A DNA stretch of 64,000 nt, taken from assembly GCA_029834535.1 (NCBI GenBank), contig JAQMWT010000330.1:186001-250000 (forward strand), given 5' to 3'. The notes beneath the pieces were generated by a model. The model was not told where the DNA came from and made no database searches. It saw nothing but the letters and a program-made list of their open reading frames with translations. How positions within the stretch are numbered: the first letter of the stretch is position 1; every line of letters starts with the position of its first letter. The translations under genes and the position numbers were made by a program. Source of the DNA: Chrysophaeum taylorii. Lineage: Eukaryota; Sar; Pelagophyceae; Pelagomonadales; Pelagomonadaceae. Positions 10,029 through 21,644 of the stretch are shown piece after piece.

Positions 10029-11519
10029 GCTTCTTCTTTGTTGACGTCAACTTCAAACCTTACCCCATCTCTCGTGCAGTCCTAAACCCTGCCGTTGTGA
10101 GCGGCAACCGTTTTCCTTTTTTCGGCAGGCTTTTTCGCAGCGAACGCGAAGCCTCATTACTGGACGAGACTGTCGCAGACAAGCTCTCTCACCACGCCGA
10201 TGCTGCTCAGCTGCGGGACTTTCTTTGGCCGCTTCATATTTATTAAGCAACAACTTGGCGGACGGACGGACGGACTATAGCCCCTCGCGCCGCCGCCTCT
10301 ATAAGGGAGCGCCCGGCAACGCGATCCAACTTACTGCTTGGCGACACGTGACGCCGCATGGGCCCTCGATACTGCCAGCTCGCGCGCGTGTGGTAGCTTG
10401 CTTTAGAGCGCCTGGTCTACGACGTCGTCGTCTTCGATTGTCGATGCTCTCCCGCGGTCGTGACATCCAAGCTATAGCGGTCGGGAGTTCCGTTTGGAGG
10501 GCGAGTGCGCGGCTTTTTCTGTCAGTGGGTATCCTTGACCACCCCGACGCCCAACACCTCCTCATCCAAGTTGTTGTGCCGGATGTCACTCGCACTCTTC
10601 TTGCAGGCAGGCATCCCTGTTGTCGCCGACGGCCTCGTTGTCTTGTACTGCGGGCCTGTCGGAGACTCCTATGTTCTCTTTGCAACCCGAGGTTGACGAC
10701 GATCAAGTGATTTAGTGCGCGGAAGTGCCGAACTCCAAACCTCTCTCTCCTTCCAATGCACGTACTCCTTGGCCCGCTACTGCATCGCGACGTTGGCGTG
10801 GAATACTACTACAAGTCCTGCTATCCCGCTACTCCCTCAGTCAGTCGTCGCCGCTTCGTCGACGATGCCGTTCTGAACTTCGTTTTCACCGCCCTCGGAG
10901 CCGAGCCGCTTCGGGTCTTTCTTGGCGACTGACGACATCATCATCCATGACGCCTCCGGGCGTAGTGGAATGGGGGTTGCGGTATACGCTCCTGACCTCT
11001 GTGCCTTCCTCAGCCCGGCGACCCAGGCCCTTCCGCGCCTCGTTGACTGACCTCTGGAACAACCCGTCGTCGAGGTTTCTGAATACCTACCCTGGCTCGC
11101 CTAGGTCCCCTGGGCGCATGCCAACTCCTTCCGCGCAGGCAGTGAGATGTGCCGCTGGCACATCCCTCTCCGTACTGGCTCTCCACATCCTTGTCTCCGG
11201 CAACCGCCATGCGCAGGCGCACGGGACAGGCTTCGCACTACTCTCTGCATGACGACGCAGGCTTCTGGCGCTTGATCCGGTGATCCCGTCAACGTCCGGC
11301 TCGTCGACGACGATCCTCTCGCCCGCGGTTCCTGGGCTGTTTCATGAATGGACTCCGCGGCTCTGACGCCCCAAGGACACGAGGTCCTGCAGGCTGATAT
11401 CCAAGGTGCAACGCGGCTTCACTGGGACATCATCTCGGGCCGCTGCGGTCCGGTCCCCAGCGCTGCAAGGGCGCTGAGAATCCGTGCCCGATTAATTCAT
11501 TGGATATCCTTGTCCGAGG
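10029..11519. other. Spacer without a confident gene
   Basis: This stretch holds the region upstream of the HTTM gene, a short (GGAC)n run near 10257-10275, and many short, interrupted frames. None shows a family I recognise. The plus-strand frames between about 10420 and 11500 could be remains of an old gene or element, but this is not supportable by eye. Confidence 0.4.
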
Positions 11520-11773
11520 CTTATTATCAGCGTTGGGAATTCACTTCAGCAAGTGAACGTGAACCACTTCACCAGCCACGCAATATTGGTGAAGTGATTT
11601 GAAGTGAACACGTCACGCTACGTGGCCATCGTGAACCTTAGTGAAGTGAACCCCACTTTTTTTTTTAACGCCAGCGCCGGTCCCTGCCGCGCCCCGTCAG
11701 TTCCGTGCCCCCCGCGCGCTATTGCCTAGGTCTGGTGCTCTTAGATTCATTCGCGTTTCGGGACGAAGGAGGA

Positions 11774-11810
11774 GTTTGTGGGGTATGAGGGATGTGCCTG
11801 ACGGGCGGAG
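11774..11810 (-). repeat. 37-bp fragment of the Helitron-like family inside the hAT element
   Basis: By eye this is an exact reverse-complement match to part of the conserved block near 21293-21330 and 22250-22290 (GTTTGTGGGGTATGAGGGAT and what follows). It shows that the hAT element captured, or was hit by, a piece of the window's Helitron-like repeat. Confidence 0.7.
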
Positions 11811-11989
11811 GAGTTACCGTGGATGGGGTTCAGTGTTTCTTACTTTAGGCGATGTGACCGACCTCGGTATCTTCGTCTGGTTCTTCCTCATCAACCTCGA
11901 TCTCAAAAGAGTCTTCGGGGATGGTGCTCTCAGCGTTTTTGAACTCCGTCTCGTGTCCGAGTTCCCTGTACTTAATCCGGGCCGCCGCA

Positions 11990-14140
11990 ATGAAACTTCG
12001 TTCATGCGCAGTAGGGCAGCTTTGTCCGTCTCGTCCGCGCCGAGCAACGTGTTTCCCTCGGTCAGGACAAGATTTCCAATGCTCAGGCAGCGGTCACAGT
12101 AGCTCTGCGCGCCATGTGTGCCAATTGAACCAACCCTTGGAGGCTCTCGCCATGTCCGGAAGGAACCCATACTGCTCCTTGGTGAGCGGTCGATACAGCT
12201 TTCCAACATCGAGCACAGCCAGATCTGTGAAGCCGACTCCATCCTTCTTCTCAAGTTCAGGATAATGCACTTTCCAGTTGGGCGATCTCGAGAGCCTGAT
12301 CCATTGAGTGAAGACCTGTGCAAACTCCACATTGAAATCGGGCATCTGGTTTTCAGGCATAGCAAAAGAAGGCACGTCGCCACTAATGTCGTCCCAAGCG
12401 CCGGGTGCGTCGAGTGCCGCCAAGAGACTGCGGGCAGGCGCAGGCTCGGAGGGCGGCGCAGACTCGGAGGAAGTCTTTGCCTTTTCGTGGTGGAATGCGG
12501 TCCGTGCGTAAATCACATATTCTTCCTTGAGCAACTTCCTGGCCTGAGCTCTCTGATTGGACGACAGGTGCCGGCAGTTGATAGTCCGAAAGTCAAGAAG
12601 GAAGGCAATCAGCTCGCGATCGTTGAATTCGTAGTCGAAGTGACGCACGCAGTTTTCATTATTCCCGCTAAACCGACGCTCACATTCGAGTATAGCGCGC
12701 TCAAGACAGATTTTGCCGGTCTCGCTGAGGTCGTCAACATCGACAGTCTTACGTGGCGTGGATTTCGCAGTTATGTTCGGGAGATCAATGACTTCTAGCG
12801 TCCCAGCTCGCAGAGAGTCGATCATGTTGTGCCTGATCAATGCGGCGTACGCCCCCAGGTATAAGTGTTCATGTTGCACGAAAACAACGGGGTCATCCGT
12901 TATAGCAAAAATCGCCTCGAATTCAGCCAACGCCACCCATTGCTCCTCACTGATTGTCCAGGGGAGTCTAATGTTGGTAGCCGTGTACAGTTTGAGCACG
13001 TGGTGCATACGCAGCAAGGAACGAATAAGTTGGTATCGCGCCCGGAACTACGTCTTATTGAGGTCGAGCTTGAGCTTCGGCGATTTCGCCGGCTGGAATG
13101 GCAAAAGCGCATGGTGATCCTTCAAACGTGTGCCGTAAGAAAAGTACTTGGCTCCATCGTGGGCACTGTTCAGCAGCTCCTTGCCAGCTGGGAATGGATT
13201 GATCAACTGCTTGCCTCTGGATCGTGTCAAGTCGCCACATGCCGCTGCCGAGATTTTTGAGATATCATGCATGTCACACGCTTCGACCTCAACAAAAATT
13301 TCTTCAGCGACGCCAATTGCAGCCCGGTCTTGAACAATGGTTGCGGCCGCCAAATCGATATCGATTCTCGCACGCTCCGCGACCACAGAACGAAGCAGAG
13401 AAGCCGTGCCGGAATCGGTTCCGTCGTCAGCTGGAACAAGGCCCACGCACACCGTCTCAATGCCACTCCAGTCGGGCCAGATGAAGGATAGGCCAATGGC
13501 CTGTCGCTTGAACTTATCCTTGAGTGTCCCGCCGTCATGCAGCACCTGGACGAATGGATTGCCGAAAGCCGCCGCTTCATAACACTCCGTAACGACGTGC
13601 TTGAAGATTCGAACAGAGCAACGATATTCAGCGTCTACCCATTCAAAGAGCGCCTTTCGAGTCATGAACGGGCACTTGCCTTTCACGCCACCGACGCTGT
13701 AATACGCCTCAATTAGGTTGCGATGATCTTCGTCGTCAAAGGTGCGCTTTGAAATCCGCTGCGACGTGTACCCGTAGTGCCGAGCCGAGAACGCCATCAG
13801 GGAAGAGTGCTTTGCCTGGCTGGGCATGGCCATGAAGAATCTCGTAATATCCGATTTACCCTTCGAGGCTGCCACAACGCCCACGGTCGTCATAACGCCC
13901 ACCTTTTCTTGGTCTGTCTTCTGTTTCTTGCTGAGCTGTTGACGTCCCAGCTCGTCGAATCCTCCTCCGGATGCGGAGCCTTGAAGTGGGCCCCAAGAGG
14001 GCTTGGTCGTCTGCCATGTGCCCCTTTCTTGAAGTCTGTCGTCACCTCCAGGCACTCCCTCCCAGCACCGGATACACACATGCGTCGCCTTCCCACTGGT
14101 CAACGCGGTCAGGATGATTTTCCTTCAGTCGACGCACGCA
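11990..14140 (-). pseudogene. hAT transposase, disrupted
   Basis: Two long minus-strand frames, 14103-13048 and 13017-12094, lie in the same phase and are separated by a TAG plus ten sense codons. A third block in a shifted frame (about 12110-11990) supplies the hAT C-terminal signature 'RCLSIGNLVLTEGN' and 'LLRMNE'. Upstream of 14103 a further frame carries RLKENHPD, like the end of a BED-type zinc finger. The core reads VLHDGGTLKDKF then QDRAAIGVAEE, consistent with the RNase-H-like fold of a DDE transposase. The C-terminal half matches the element at 51.8-54 kb (PDFNVEFAQVF versus PDFNVEFERVF; GFLPDMAR versus GYLPDMAR). At least one stop and two frame changes are present, so it is not functional as it stands unless spliced. 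Confidence 0.75.
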
Positions 14141-14529
14141 GCCCCACACCTTGGAAAACCTGGTTGATCGTCCACTTTTGTTGCCGGGTGTGTTCTACGT
14201 CACAACACCGACGTCGCAATCGGTTCGTTCTTGTGAACTTCCTCCTTCTGTTCCGCGTATTTCTCCTCACCATCAACATTATCCTCCTCCACCTCCAGGT
14301 AGCGCGGTTCGACTTTGCTCATCAGACTTGGCCGTCTGGCAAAGTGAATGAACGTGAAGTGAACATTGGAAAGTGAAGTGAAGTGAACCAAATTCAGCGA
14401 ACCTAGTGAATTCCCAACGCTGTTTATTATTTAGCCGTCGACCAATAAAAACCCTAGTAGTCGCTTAAAAAACCCTAGTAGCTTCAAGCAACCACACGCA
14501 CAGTTGAGCTTGAAAAACCCTAGTCGCCT

Positions 14530-15786
14530 ATGTTGGTGGTCGTCGCCGTGTCCGCGTTTGCTCTCGCGCCGCTGCGACACGGGAGCGTGCGGAGCCTGCG
14601 GGGCGGGACCTCGAGCAAGCCCGTGGAGGTGCCGGTGGTGTTTGCCGAGCCGCAGTCAATCCTCGCCGAACCCGAATCGCTGCCCGAGGGCCCGTCGGTG
14701 GGACTCGTTGCTTTCCTGTGGCTCAACACCATTCTCCTCGTGCCGTTCGGGCTCGTGGGCCACTGGCTCGGGTTGAACGTCTGGGGTTCAAAGTTTGCCG
14801 TCGACGCAAACGCGTGGTGCCTGGGCATCGCCTTCACCGCGGCGTGGGTTTCGGTGAGCGCGCTCCCATTGGAAAAATGGTTTCCACGCCGCCTCGGCTT
14901 CATGAGAGACGTCCAGGCCCACACCGAGCTCTTTACGGCGACGACCTTTGGGGCAAACCGGGGCACCTGGCGCCGCACGTCCAAGGTCGTCTTCGCGTCT
15001 GCCCTTCTCAGCGCCTCGGCCGGCGCCTTCGAGGAGCTCGCCTTTCGCGGCGCCGCGCAGCAGGCGATGGCGGGTCTCTTCGGTTTTTTGCTCCCGGGGA
15101 CCGCGGCGACCGTCCTCGCCATCGCCACCGTCGCCACCGTCTTCGGATCCCTCCACGACTACTGTCCCGGCTACGCGCTCTTGGCCACTATAGCCGGCGC
15201 CTTCTTCGGCACGGTCTACGCTCTCACGCGCAACCTCTTCGTCGCGGCCCTCACCCACGCGCTTGTCGACTTCGTCGCTTTCATGGTCGGCTACCACGTC
15301 CTCGTCTCGGCGACGCCAGAATACAAGCGGAAACTCGCGCGCCGCGACTTCCAGATAACTAACGCGATGCGCGGCATCCGCAAGAGCATCGACGAGGCCT
15401 GGCTCCCGCGCCTCAGCGAGGACTTTTCCTTTTTTTTCAAAACTTTTTTCCCCCCCCGACACCACCACCACCAGTCGTCGTCGTCGCCGCCTGACGTTTA
15501 TCCGCCGACCCCCCCGCGAGGCACCTTCGCCCTCGGGGCCGGCAGGTCCCCGCCACCCCTCCCGCCGATGCCCCCCTCGCCCCTCCAGCCCTACTTCTCG
15601 CCCCTCGCCGAGGCCAAGAGCCACAACCAAGACGGCCCCGCTTGTCATCACCACCAGACGAAGATGGATCCCTCCGCCGCCGCCGCCGCCGCCGCCGCGG
15701 GAAGAACCGAAAATAACGACGACAACAACAACGAAAACGACGACCAGCCGAAACATCATCCTTCGTCGTCGTCGTCGTCGAGCTGA
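14530..15786 (+). CDS. CPBP-family (CAAX/Rce1-like) intramembrane metalloprotease, probably plastid-targeted
   Basis: A 418-residue membrane protein. It has the three CPBP (Abi) motifs: EELAFR at 168-173, FGSLH with His209, and ALTHALVDF with His243 and Asp247. These supply the metal ligands of glutamyl intramembrane proteases. The N-terminus 'MLVVVAVSAFALAP' is a signal peptide ending in an A-F junction, then a basic, Ser-rich stretch (RHGSVRSLRGG). That is the bipartite, ASAFAP-type plastid signal of algae with complex red plastids, so a plastid location is inferred. CPBP proteins in plastids act in membrane or thylakoid maintenance; the substrate is unknown. The C-terminal 120 residues are low complexity (His, Ser, Pro, Ala and Asn runs) and may be partly disordered. 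It starts 107 bp after the hAT element. Confidence 0.85.
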   Translation: MLVVVAVSAFALAPLRHGSVRSLRGGTSSKPVEVPVVFAEPQSILAEPESLPEGPSVGLVAFLWLNTILLVPFGLVGHWLGLNVWGSKFAVDANAWCLGIAFTAAWVSVSALPLEKWFPRRLGFMRDVQAHTELFTATTFGANRGTWRRTSKVVFASALLSASAGAFEELAFRGAAQQAMAGLFGFLLPGTAATVLAIATVATVFGSLHDYCPGYALLATIAGAFFGTVYALTRNLFVAALTHALVDFVAFMVGYHVLVSATPEYKRKLARRDFQITNAMRGIRKSIDEAWLPRLSEDFSFFFKTFFPPRHHHHQSSSSPPDVYPPTPPRGTFALGAGRSPPPLPPMPPSPLQPYFSPLAEAKSHNQDGPACHHHQTKMDPSAAAAAAAAGRTENNDDNNNENDDQPKHHPSSSSSSS

Positions 15787-16157
15787 TGATATTTGCGCTG
15801 CGCTGCTTCTCCTGCTGGTTCTGACTTTTTTTTCTTTCTTCTTTGCGGCGGCGGCGGGTGTTGATTTGTGTTATCTTTCTTCTTCTTTCACGCTTTTTCT
15901 TGCTTGCTTGCTTTTAGAGACGTTAGTTATTATCATCTAACGGACCATGTGCGCGATGCCGCGCAAATGTCGCGCCCTCGCGGCGAGGGAGTACGTTGGG
16001 ATTGTGACCATGTTCGAAGGTTGGCAATTACGATGCAATATGTGTGGGGGTTTGGGACCCAAATTTTTGAAAATATTAGAGTACGGTTTTAACTCTTGTT
16101 GTAGAACAATTACAGTCGTCTCTGCAGTTCGGATACTCGGGCACTTGAGGGAACGTG
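15787..16157. other. Spacer upstream of the four-exon gene
   Basis: Pyrimidine-rich sequence (15820-15915) followed by AT-richer sequence. No gene is seen. It presumably holds the 3' end of the protease transcript and the promoter of the next gene. Confidence 0.5.
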
Positions 16158-18190
16158 ATGGGAGAGCGCACAAACCTCGTCAATCTCAAGGCGGCGGACA
16201 CGGATGAGGCCTTAACTGAGGTCTCAGCGCCGCGGTCCAGCGCGAGGATCGTCGAGATGGTCTCGCCGCCGGATGACCTCGAAGCTGCGGTCTTCGACAG
16301 CCTCGACGTGCGTGGGTGACGCCGCCAACCGCCGCACCACCCTTCTCCGACGCAGGTGGCTTACAGCACGTACACCACCAACCGCGATGACGCTGGTGTC
16401 TCACAAGCAGTCGTGCGCAAGGAGTGGGTGCGTCGCTAGATACTAATTTTTGATCGCGGCACACCGCTTTAACCCGCCCAGGTCGCGGGCGGCCACGACT
16501 TCTCCAAGAAAGACGAGGCAAAGTACCGCTTCAGTCTGGGCCACGCGGAGGACGACGACGACACGGCGCACGACATGGATCCGATGAAGCCGCTTCGGGA
16601 CCAGGAGCGCTACGATCGAATGATTCCCCTCGACACCGCGTGCTCGCTCCTCGCCAAGAGGCGCCTCAGCTTTGGCTTGGAGGAGTGGAAGGAAAGGGTC
16701 CTCATCGAAGGGGAGACGGCCTTGTACCTCATCCCGTGCGTTGCCTTCGACGGCATGCCGACCGCGCCCAAGCTCAAGCAAGCCGGTTTTAACGCGATCA
16801 TGCTCACCAAGCTCATCGAGGAGGAAGACGTCGAGGAAAGGAACCGCGAAGGATACCTCACGGGCGCCGTCACCAGAATGACACGAACGACGCACAGGAT
16901 GCATTTTATGACGTGAGTGACTCGCTCGGTCGATCGATCGATGTAGAGAGAGAGAAAGAGAGAGAGAGAGTCAGTCACGCGAGTTCCAACAACTACGACC
17001 GCAGGCGCGAGCACGCGGCGGTGATGGAAGGCATGGAGAACTACGGGGTTTCGTCCAAGATTGGGTCCGATGAGACGAGTGTCGCGGGAGCGTACTTGTC
17101 GCAGCACCACGCGAGGGTGACGTACGCTGTCCTCAATATCGAAGGCAACCTGTTCCACATCCACGGCGAGGCGCTCGATAAGGCGAGGCTCATGGTGAGT
17201 TGGGCGGGCGGACGCCGCAGGGATACGTGCAGCAACTGCTGCGCGATGGACCAGTGCTGCGCGTTGGACCAGTGCTGTAATTGCCTCGAGTGCAGCTGCA
17301 AGTGCTGGTGCTACCAAGGGTCGTACGCCTGGCACGAGTGGACGTCGCGCCGCGACGACATGAAGCAGCTCGCCCAGGTGTTAAAGACGCGCGATCGCGA
17401 GCTGCACTTCGACCTCCACACCATCTTCCCAAGGCTCGTCAAAAATAAGGTCGCTGCCGTGACGGGAAAGGAGGGCGAGCTCACCGAGACCTACCACGGC
17501 ATATTCCTCGCCTTCCGCGATCCCTCGTCCCTCGAGGTTTGCACGATGGTCGCCTACGCCGACCCAAGCTGGGACTTTCGCGAGGTCATTGCATTTATCT
17601 CCAAGGCCCAGCGTCTGACGGTTAAGGTCGACTACGCGGAGCGCAACAAGAAACTCGTGTCGATTTCGCCCAACAAGTCGGTCAAGCAGGTCCACGGCAA
17701 CTTCTCCACCATCTCGACCTTCTTCGAGTCCAAACTCCATAAGACGCGGAGCACCCTTGCGTTGTCTGGGGTCGTTGGCCTCATCCTTGCCATCGCATTC
17801 TCCTCCGCTGACCAAAAGACCGGAGGGGCTTTTATGGTTCCGTCGCTCTTGCTCGAAATCATCACTTCCTTGTACAAGGGCCTCACGGGATCCCAGTGGT
17901 ACAGCCCCACCAAGCAAGTCGAGCGCACGATTGACCTTTACATGCAAGGTTTCTCCGCCTTGGTCTTCTTCATCAACATTATTCTCGCCGCTGCGTTTGC
18001 CGACCCGTTGTTGAGGACCTCGGGCATCATCATGGCCCTCTACTCCATGGGCCAGGGCCTCGGCTTCAATTACTCATGCAAGATTCTCCTCAAGTTGATC
18101 AAGGATGCCGACGACGCGACGTTCCTCGATGTAGAAGCCGTGACCGTCATGCCGCCGCTCACCTGGTTTCGTCCGAATGCGTGGAAGTAA
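16158..18190 (+). CDS. Four-exon membrane protein of unknown family with a cysteine-rich cluster
   Basis: I read exons 16158-16307, 16356-16427, 16482-16912 and 17005-18190, giving 612 residues. All three introns are GT-AG (48, 54 and 92 nt) with donors GTGCGT, GTGCGT and GTGAGT and CAG acceptors. The second holds a CTAAT branch-like word. Splicing keeps one frame throughout and starts at ATG 16158 (MGERTNLVNLK). Exon 4 carries a dense cysteine patch ('CCAMDQCCALDQCC', then 'CLECSCKCWCYQG') and at least four hydrophobic spans in the last 150 residues (LALSGVVGLILAIAF, GFSALVFFINIILAAAF and others). I do not recognise the family. The cysteine patch could bind metal or be acylated, but this is inference. 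Third-intron sequence includes (GATC)n and (GA)n runs. Confidence 0.75.
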
Positions 18191-20067
18191 TTTCACCATT
18201 CCCAAGGCGCCTGAGTTGGACGATTTTCTCTTTTTTTTTTCAAGATTAGGAACGGAGCCTGTTTTCTGCGTTTTGACCGGCACTCATGACGCGTGCAAAG
18301 AGCGTACTTGTTTCTTCAACTCCGCGCGGCTCCGCGCTTCCGTCCTCCTCTCCCTTACTAAATAGCCGACTATTACAAATCCAGAAAACAACAAAAAGGA
18401 ATCGGCGAGTGAAACCAAGGAGCCAGATACCCCCCAGGGGCTGCCTCCTGTTGTGCAACTCCCCCCTCCCACTCTTAGCACTCGAGCAGCCAACGGCGAT
18501 TACGTCAACGCGAAGGAAGGAGGATGCTGAAGATAGACAGAAAGAGATTGAGGCCAGAGGAGGGGGTGACCGCAAGAACGCAGACAAAGGTCCCGCGTAC
18601 TTATCTCCGCCCGTCAGACACATCCCTCATACCCCACAAACCCACCCACATCCTTCATGCTACCCACACACACACCCCCCTCTTAGCAGTCGACATTTAA
18701 AGACAGACAAAGAGCACTTGGCAGAGAGGTTTACAGACCAGAACCCTAATGATTATATTTCACGAGTGTATGGTGTATGCCATTTACGTGTTTTTACGTG
18801 GAGCATAATAACTGTGTTATGTAATTTGTAAATGTGGAGGAGAATGAATACCCCCGAAAGCTTTTAAAGGTCGACTGCTAAAAGGGGGATTTGTGCGAGC
18901 GGGGGCTTGAGAGTTTTGGTGCGTAGTGTGGAGACATGAGGGATGCGCCAAAAGCTTCCCAAAATCGTGTGGATTGACTGGCCAATTCGAAGAAAATGCA
19001 ACGAGGAGGTCAAGGTATTGGAAGGTCGATGCGTCGCGAGTCGATTGTTCGGGCTGGCGGCTAGGGAAGACATGCCAGGCTCGAACATCCTTCAGCTCGG
19101 GACACGGTTACGTCGGCTCGTCGAGAGGTGCGTGGGTGAAGAGATCGACACGTCAGTAGAACATCAGCAATTCTACGAATGGATCGTCTCGCAGCGTCAC
19201 GTTATGCTTGTTCGTGTCGCTAATCGTGGTCATCATCATCCGGGTTCTCACGCTGTCAGACGTCGTTTCGGTCAAACATGCTTCTCGGTGGAAAGCTTGG
19301 CGATAGTCGTCGCCTTGACGGCTCACTGTCCCGCACCGCCTCGGCGGGGTTGTGCACGAGTTGCGGGAGCGTCGACGCTTGCATTTGTCCGTGCAATTGA
19401 CTTCATTTTTTTCGGCGATGGGAGATTATATCGACAGTGAGAATTCGCAACGAAATAAACTACCTGCCCTTTTACGGCGTGTAGCGCACTGCCATGTCAA
19501 TCGCAGCCAGCGTGATCAACGTCGCGTACACAACTCACGAGTCGGTCGATATCGGCTTGGCTGAGGTGGAGTGCATCTTCGCATTCTGATCATCACTTCC
19601 GGTGGTCGACGATTCGCGCAAAAGGGGGAACAAAATTAATGGAGGTGATGGCCACCCCCGCGTAGAATATCCATCTCGTGAGACGGCGAGCCAAGTGTTC
19701 GAACCACCACTGGACTGCACCAAGGCACTTAGAATTTGTTGCGGGGCGTTAAGTCGGTACCGCCCGTGCACTGCTGTGAGAACGTCGCCGCCGCGACTTA
19801 CGAGGGGCATTCAAGTGACGTGTCCAATGTAGGCGCGACCTCGCGCCAGCGGTTCGTCGAGAATCACCTGAGATGGTAACAAATTTCCAAGCTTGCTGTC
19901 ACGAGCGATGTCGCTTTCACGCCCAATGTTAAATCTCGGCATGTTCTGCTGCAAGCGCGGTGATCGCGAATAAAGGCCAATACACTGTAGTATGCGCTTG
20001 GTTTTTTCTTTTTTGTAGACTGTGGATAAAGATGAACGAACGCGGGCTTACGCCCATAGTATAACTA
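18191..20067. other. Repeat-containing spacer without a confident gene
   Basis: After the membrane-protein gene come purine- and pyrimidine-rich sequences, a solo piece of the Helitron-like repeat (18593-18712) and its inverted end (about 18862-18890). A plus-strand frame at 18943-19440 (165 codons) has no recognisable domain. The rest shows nothing I can assign. Confidence 0.4.
18593..18890. repeat. Fragment of the Helitron-like repeat, with inverted end
   Basis: 18593-18712 matches the conserved block seen near 21275-21400, 22245-22360 and 49065-49180, ending CTCTTAGCAGTCGACATTTA. At about 18864-18890 TTTTAAAGGTCGACTGCTAA is an imperfect inverted copy of that end. The roughly 150 bp between are AT-rich and non-coding. 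This looks like a small derivative of the family or two facing fragments. Confidence 0.6.
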
Positions 20068-20439
20068 CAAGTGCAGGCCAGTAAGTTCACCTAGTCCCAA
20101 TCTCTAACCCCAGTAAGTTCACGGTCCCGTTAAGTTCACCTAGTCCCAATCTCTAACCCCAGTAAAATTGGCGTAAACCCAATCTCTAACCCCAGTAAGT
20201 TCGGCGTAAACCCGCACCCACTCACCGCACTCTCCTTCGAGCTCGTCGCTCTCACCCCTGCCAATCTAAGCTGCTTTGATCCGCACACGCCGCTAAGCTT
20301 TGAGTTTACTCTAAAAGCCCCAGTAAGTTCACACTTGGTCTCAGTAAGTTCACCTGGTCACTAAGTTCACCTAGTCCCAATCTCTAACCTCCGTAAGTTC
20401 ACCTGGTTCCAGTAAGTTCACCTGGTCCCAGTAAGTTAA

Positions 20440-21035
20440 CCTATAGTGCGCGTGTAGACGCCGGGAGGGGGCTTATCGGTATTGCGCAGCACGTGTGGAG
20501 TAGGGTGGAGTCGTCGACCAAAAAGAGGATATCCTCGGGGTTGCCGATCGACAGAGAGCCACGTAGAGCTGGACGTGGCAGAAGACGGGCTTCGCCAAGA
20601 GGACGCCGACCTCGCGGGGCGTCTGGCCCTGGCTCTTGGTGATCGTTTGGCGTCGGCGGGCCTTAAGGGATACAGGTTGGAGGTGCCTCGGTGACAACAA
20701 CACGATCGATCATGTATCTGGTACCGTTGCAGTGGCCGTGCGACGGGTCGAGGTTGCGAAGACTTTAAGCTCGCGATCAAAGTCAGCATGCCGTTGGTTG
20801 TCAGGGAGTTGAAAACTCGACTCTTGAGAGCGAGGCGTCGTCTTCCGACCCAACCTAGTCGGCCGAAAAGAACTCCGACGCCTCGTCTCCGGGAAAAAAA
20901 GGCCGCGGTCATGCGCGCGTTGTCAGCATCGACAACATCGTTTCGACGGGGCGTGAGAATGGCGCGCTGAAAGAACCGCCGCGGGTCGTGGAAATAGTCT
21001 GCGAGGTCGCCGTAGACGGCTTGGAGGATCAATGC
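20440..21035 (-). pseudogene. PIF1-type helicase remnant, copy A
   Basis: The minus strand reads ILQAVYGDLADYFHDPRRFF then QRAILTPRRNDVVDADN. This matches the helicase segment in which Helitron or PIF1 proteins read 'ILTP-x-N-x-DV'. In other frames further on lie SQPRPVARPLQ and an INKSQGQT-like motif-V block that is clearer in copies C and D. Only the C-terminal third of a helicase is represented and frame changes are present, so this is a dead fragment. Confidence 0.65.
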
Positions 21036-21644
21036 CTCGCGGGCCTATCTGATCCTTACCCTAAATCGGGGGACAGACAAACAGACAGACAGGCTCGCTG
21101 TGCCCTCACCACCCTCACCCATGTCGCCGCCGCGGGGAACCCCGCCCAGGCCGCCCGATCCCAGCAGGACGTCACCCTTCGTCGCACATACGTCCGGCGG
21201 CAGCATGCGTACGACCTACGGGCGGGGCCCGTCCTCTCTTCGCCTGCCCCACGCCTCGGCGATGACCCCGACTAGGTCCCGCGTACTTATCTCCGCCCGT
21301 CAGGCACATCCCTCATACCCCACAAACCCACCCACATCCTTCATGCTCCCCACACACACCCCCCCCTCTTAGCAGTCGACATTTAGAGACAGACAGACAA
21401 ACATCCCCCTCTTAGCAGTCGACAAGTGCAGGCCAGTAAGTTCACCTAGTCCCAATCTCTAACCCCAGTAAGTTCACCTGGTCCCAGTAAGTTTCATATA
21501 AGTTCACCTGGTCAGTAAGTTCACCTAGCTCACACCAACTCCTTTGAGCTCGTCGCTCTCGCCTCCGCCAATCTAAGCTGCTTTGATCCGCACGCGCCGC
21601 CAACCTTTGAGTTCACCCTTTACTCTAAAAACCCCAGTATGTAC

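Larger units (their letters stand above)
11528..14422 (-). mobile_element. hAT-superfamily DNA transposon
   Basis: The ends are perfect 18-bp inverted repeats, CAGCGTTGGGAATTCACT (11528-11545 and inverted at 14405-14422), with the CAGNG start typical of hAT elements. The flanking 8-mers CTTATTAT (11520-11527) and TTTATTAT (14423-14430) differ at one base, as expected of an 8-bp target duplication. Both ends carry clustered GTGAAGTGAA/AGTGAACGTGAA words, the usual subterminal transposase-binding repeats of hAT elements. The interior encodes a decayed transposase on the minus strand. A second, shorter relative lies at 51.8-54.0 kb. The perfect inverted repeats suggest fairly recent movement, while the coding part is disrupted. 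Confidence 0.9.

Noticed and set aside
10225-10710. Overlapping frames on both strands after the HTTM gene
   Set aside because: No domain or codon pattern that favours either strand.
17195-17220. GTGAGT...CAG of 26 nt in exon 4 of the membrane-protein gene
   Set aside because: Removing 26 nt breaks the frame, and the length is below the 46-92 nt range of the other introns.
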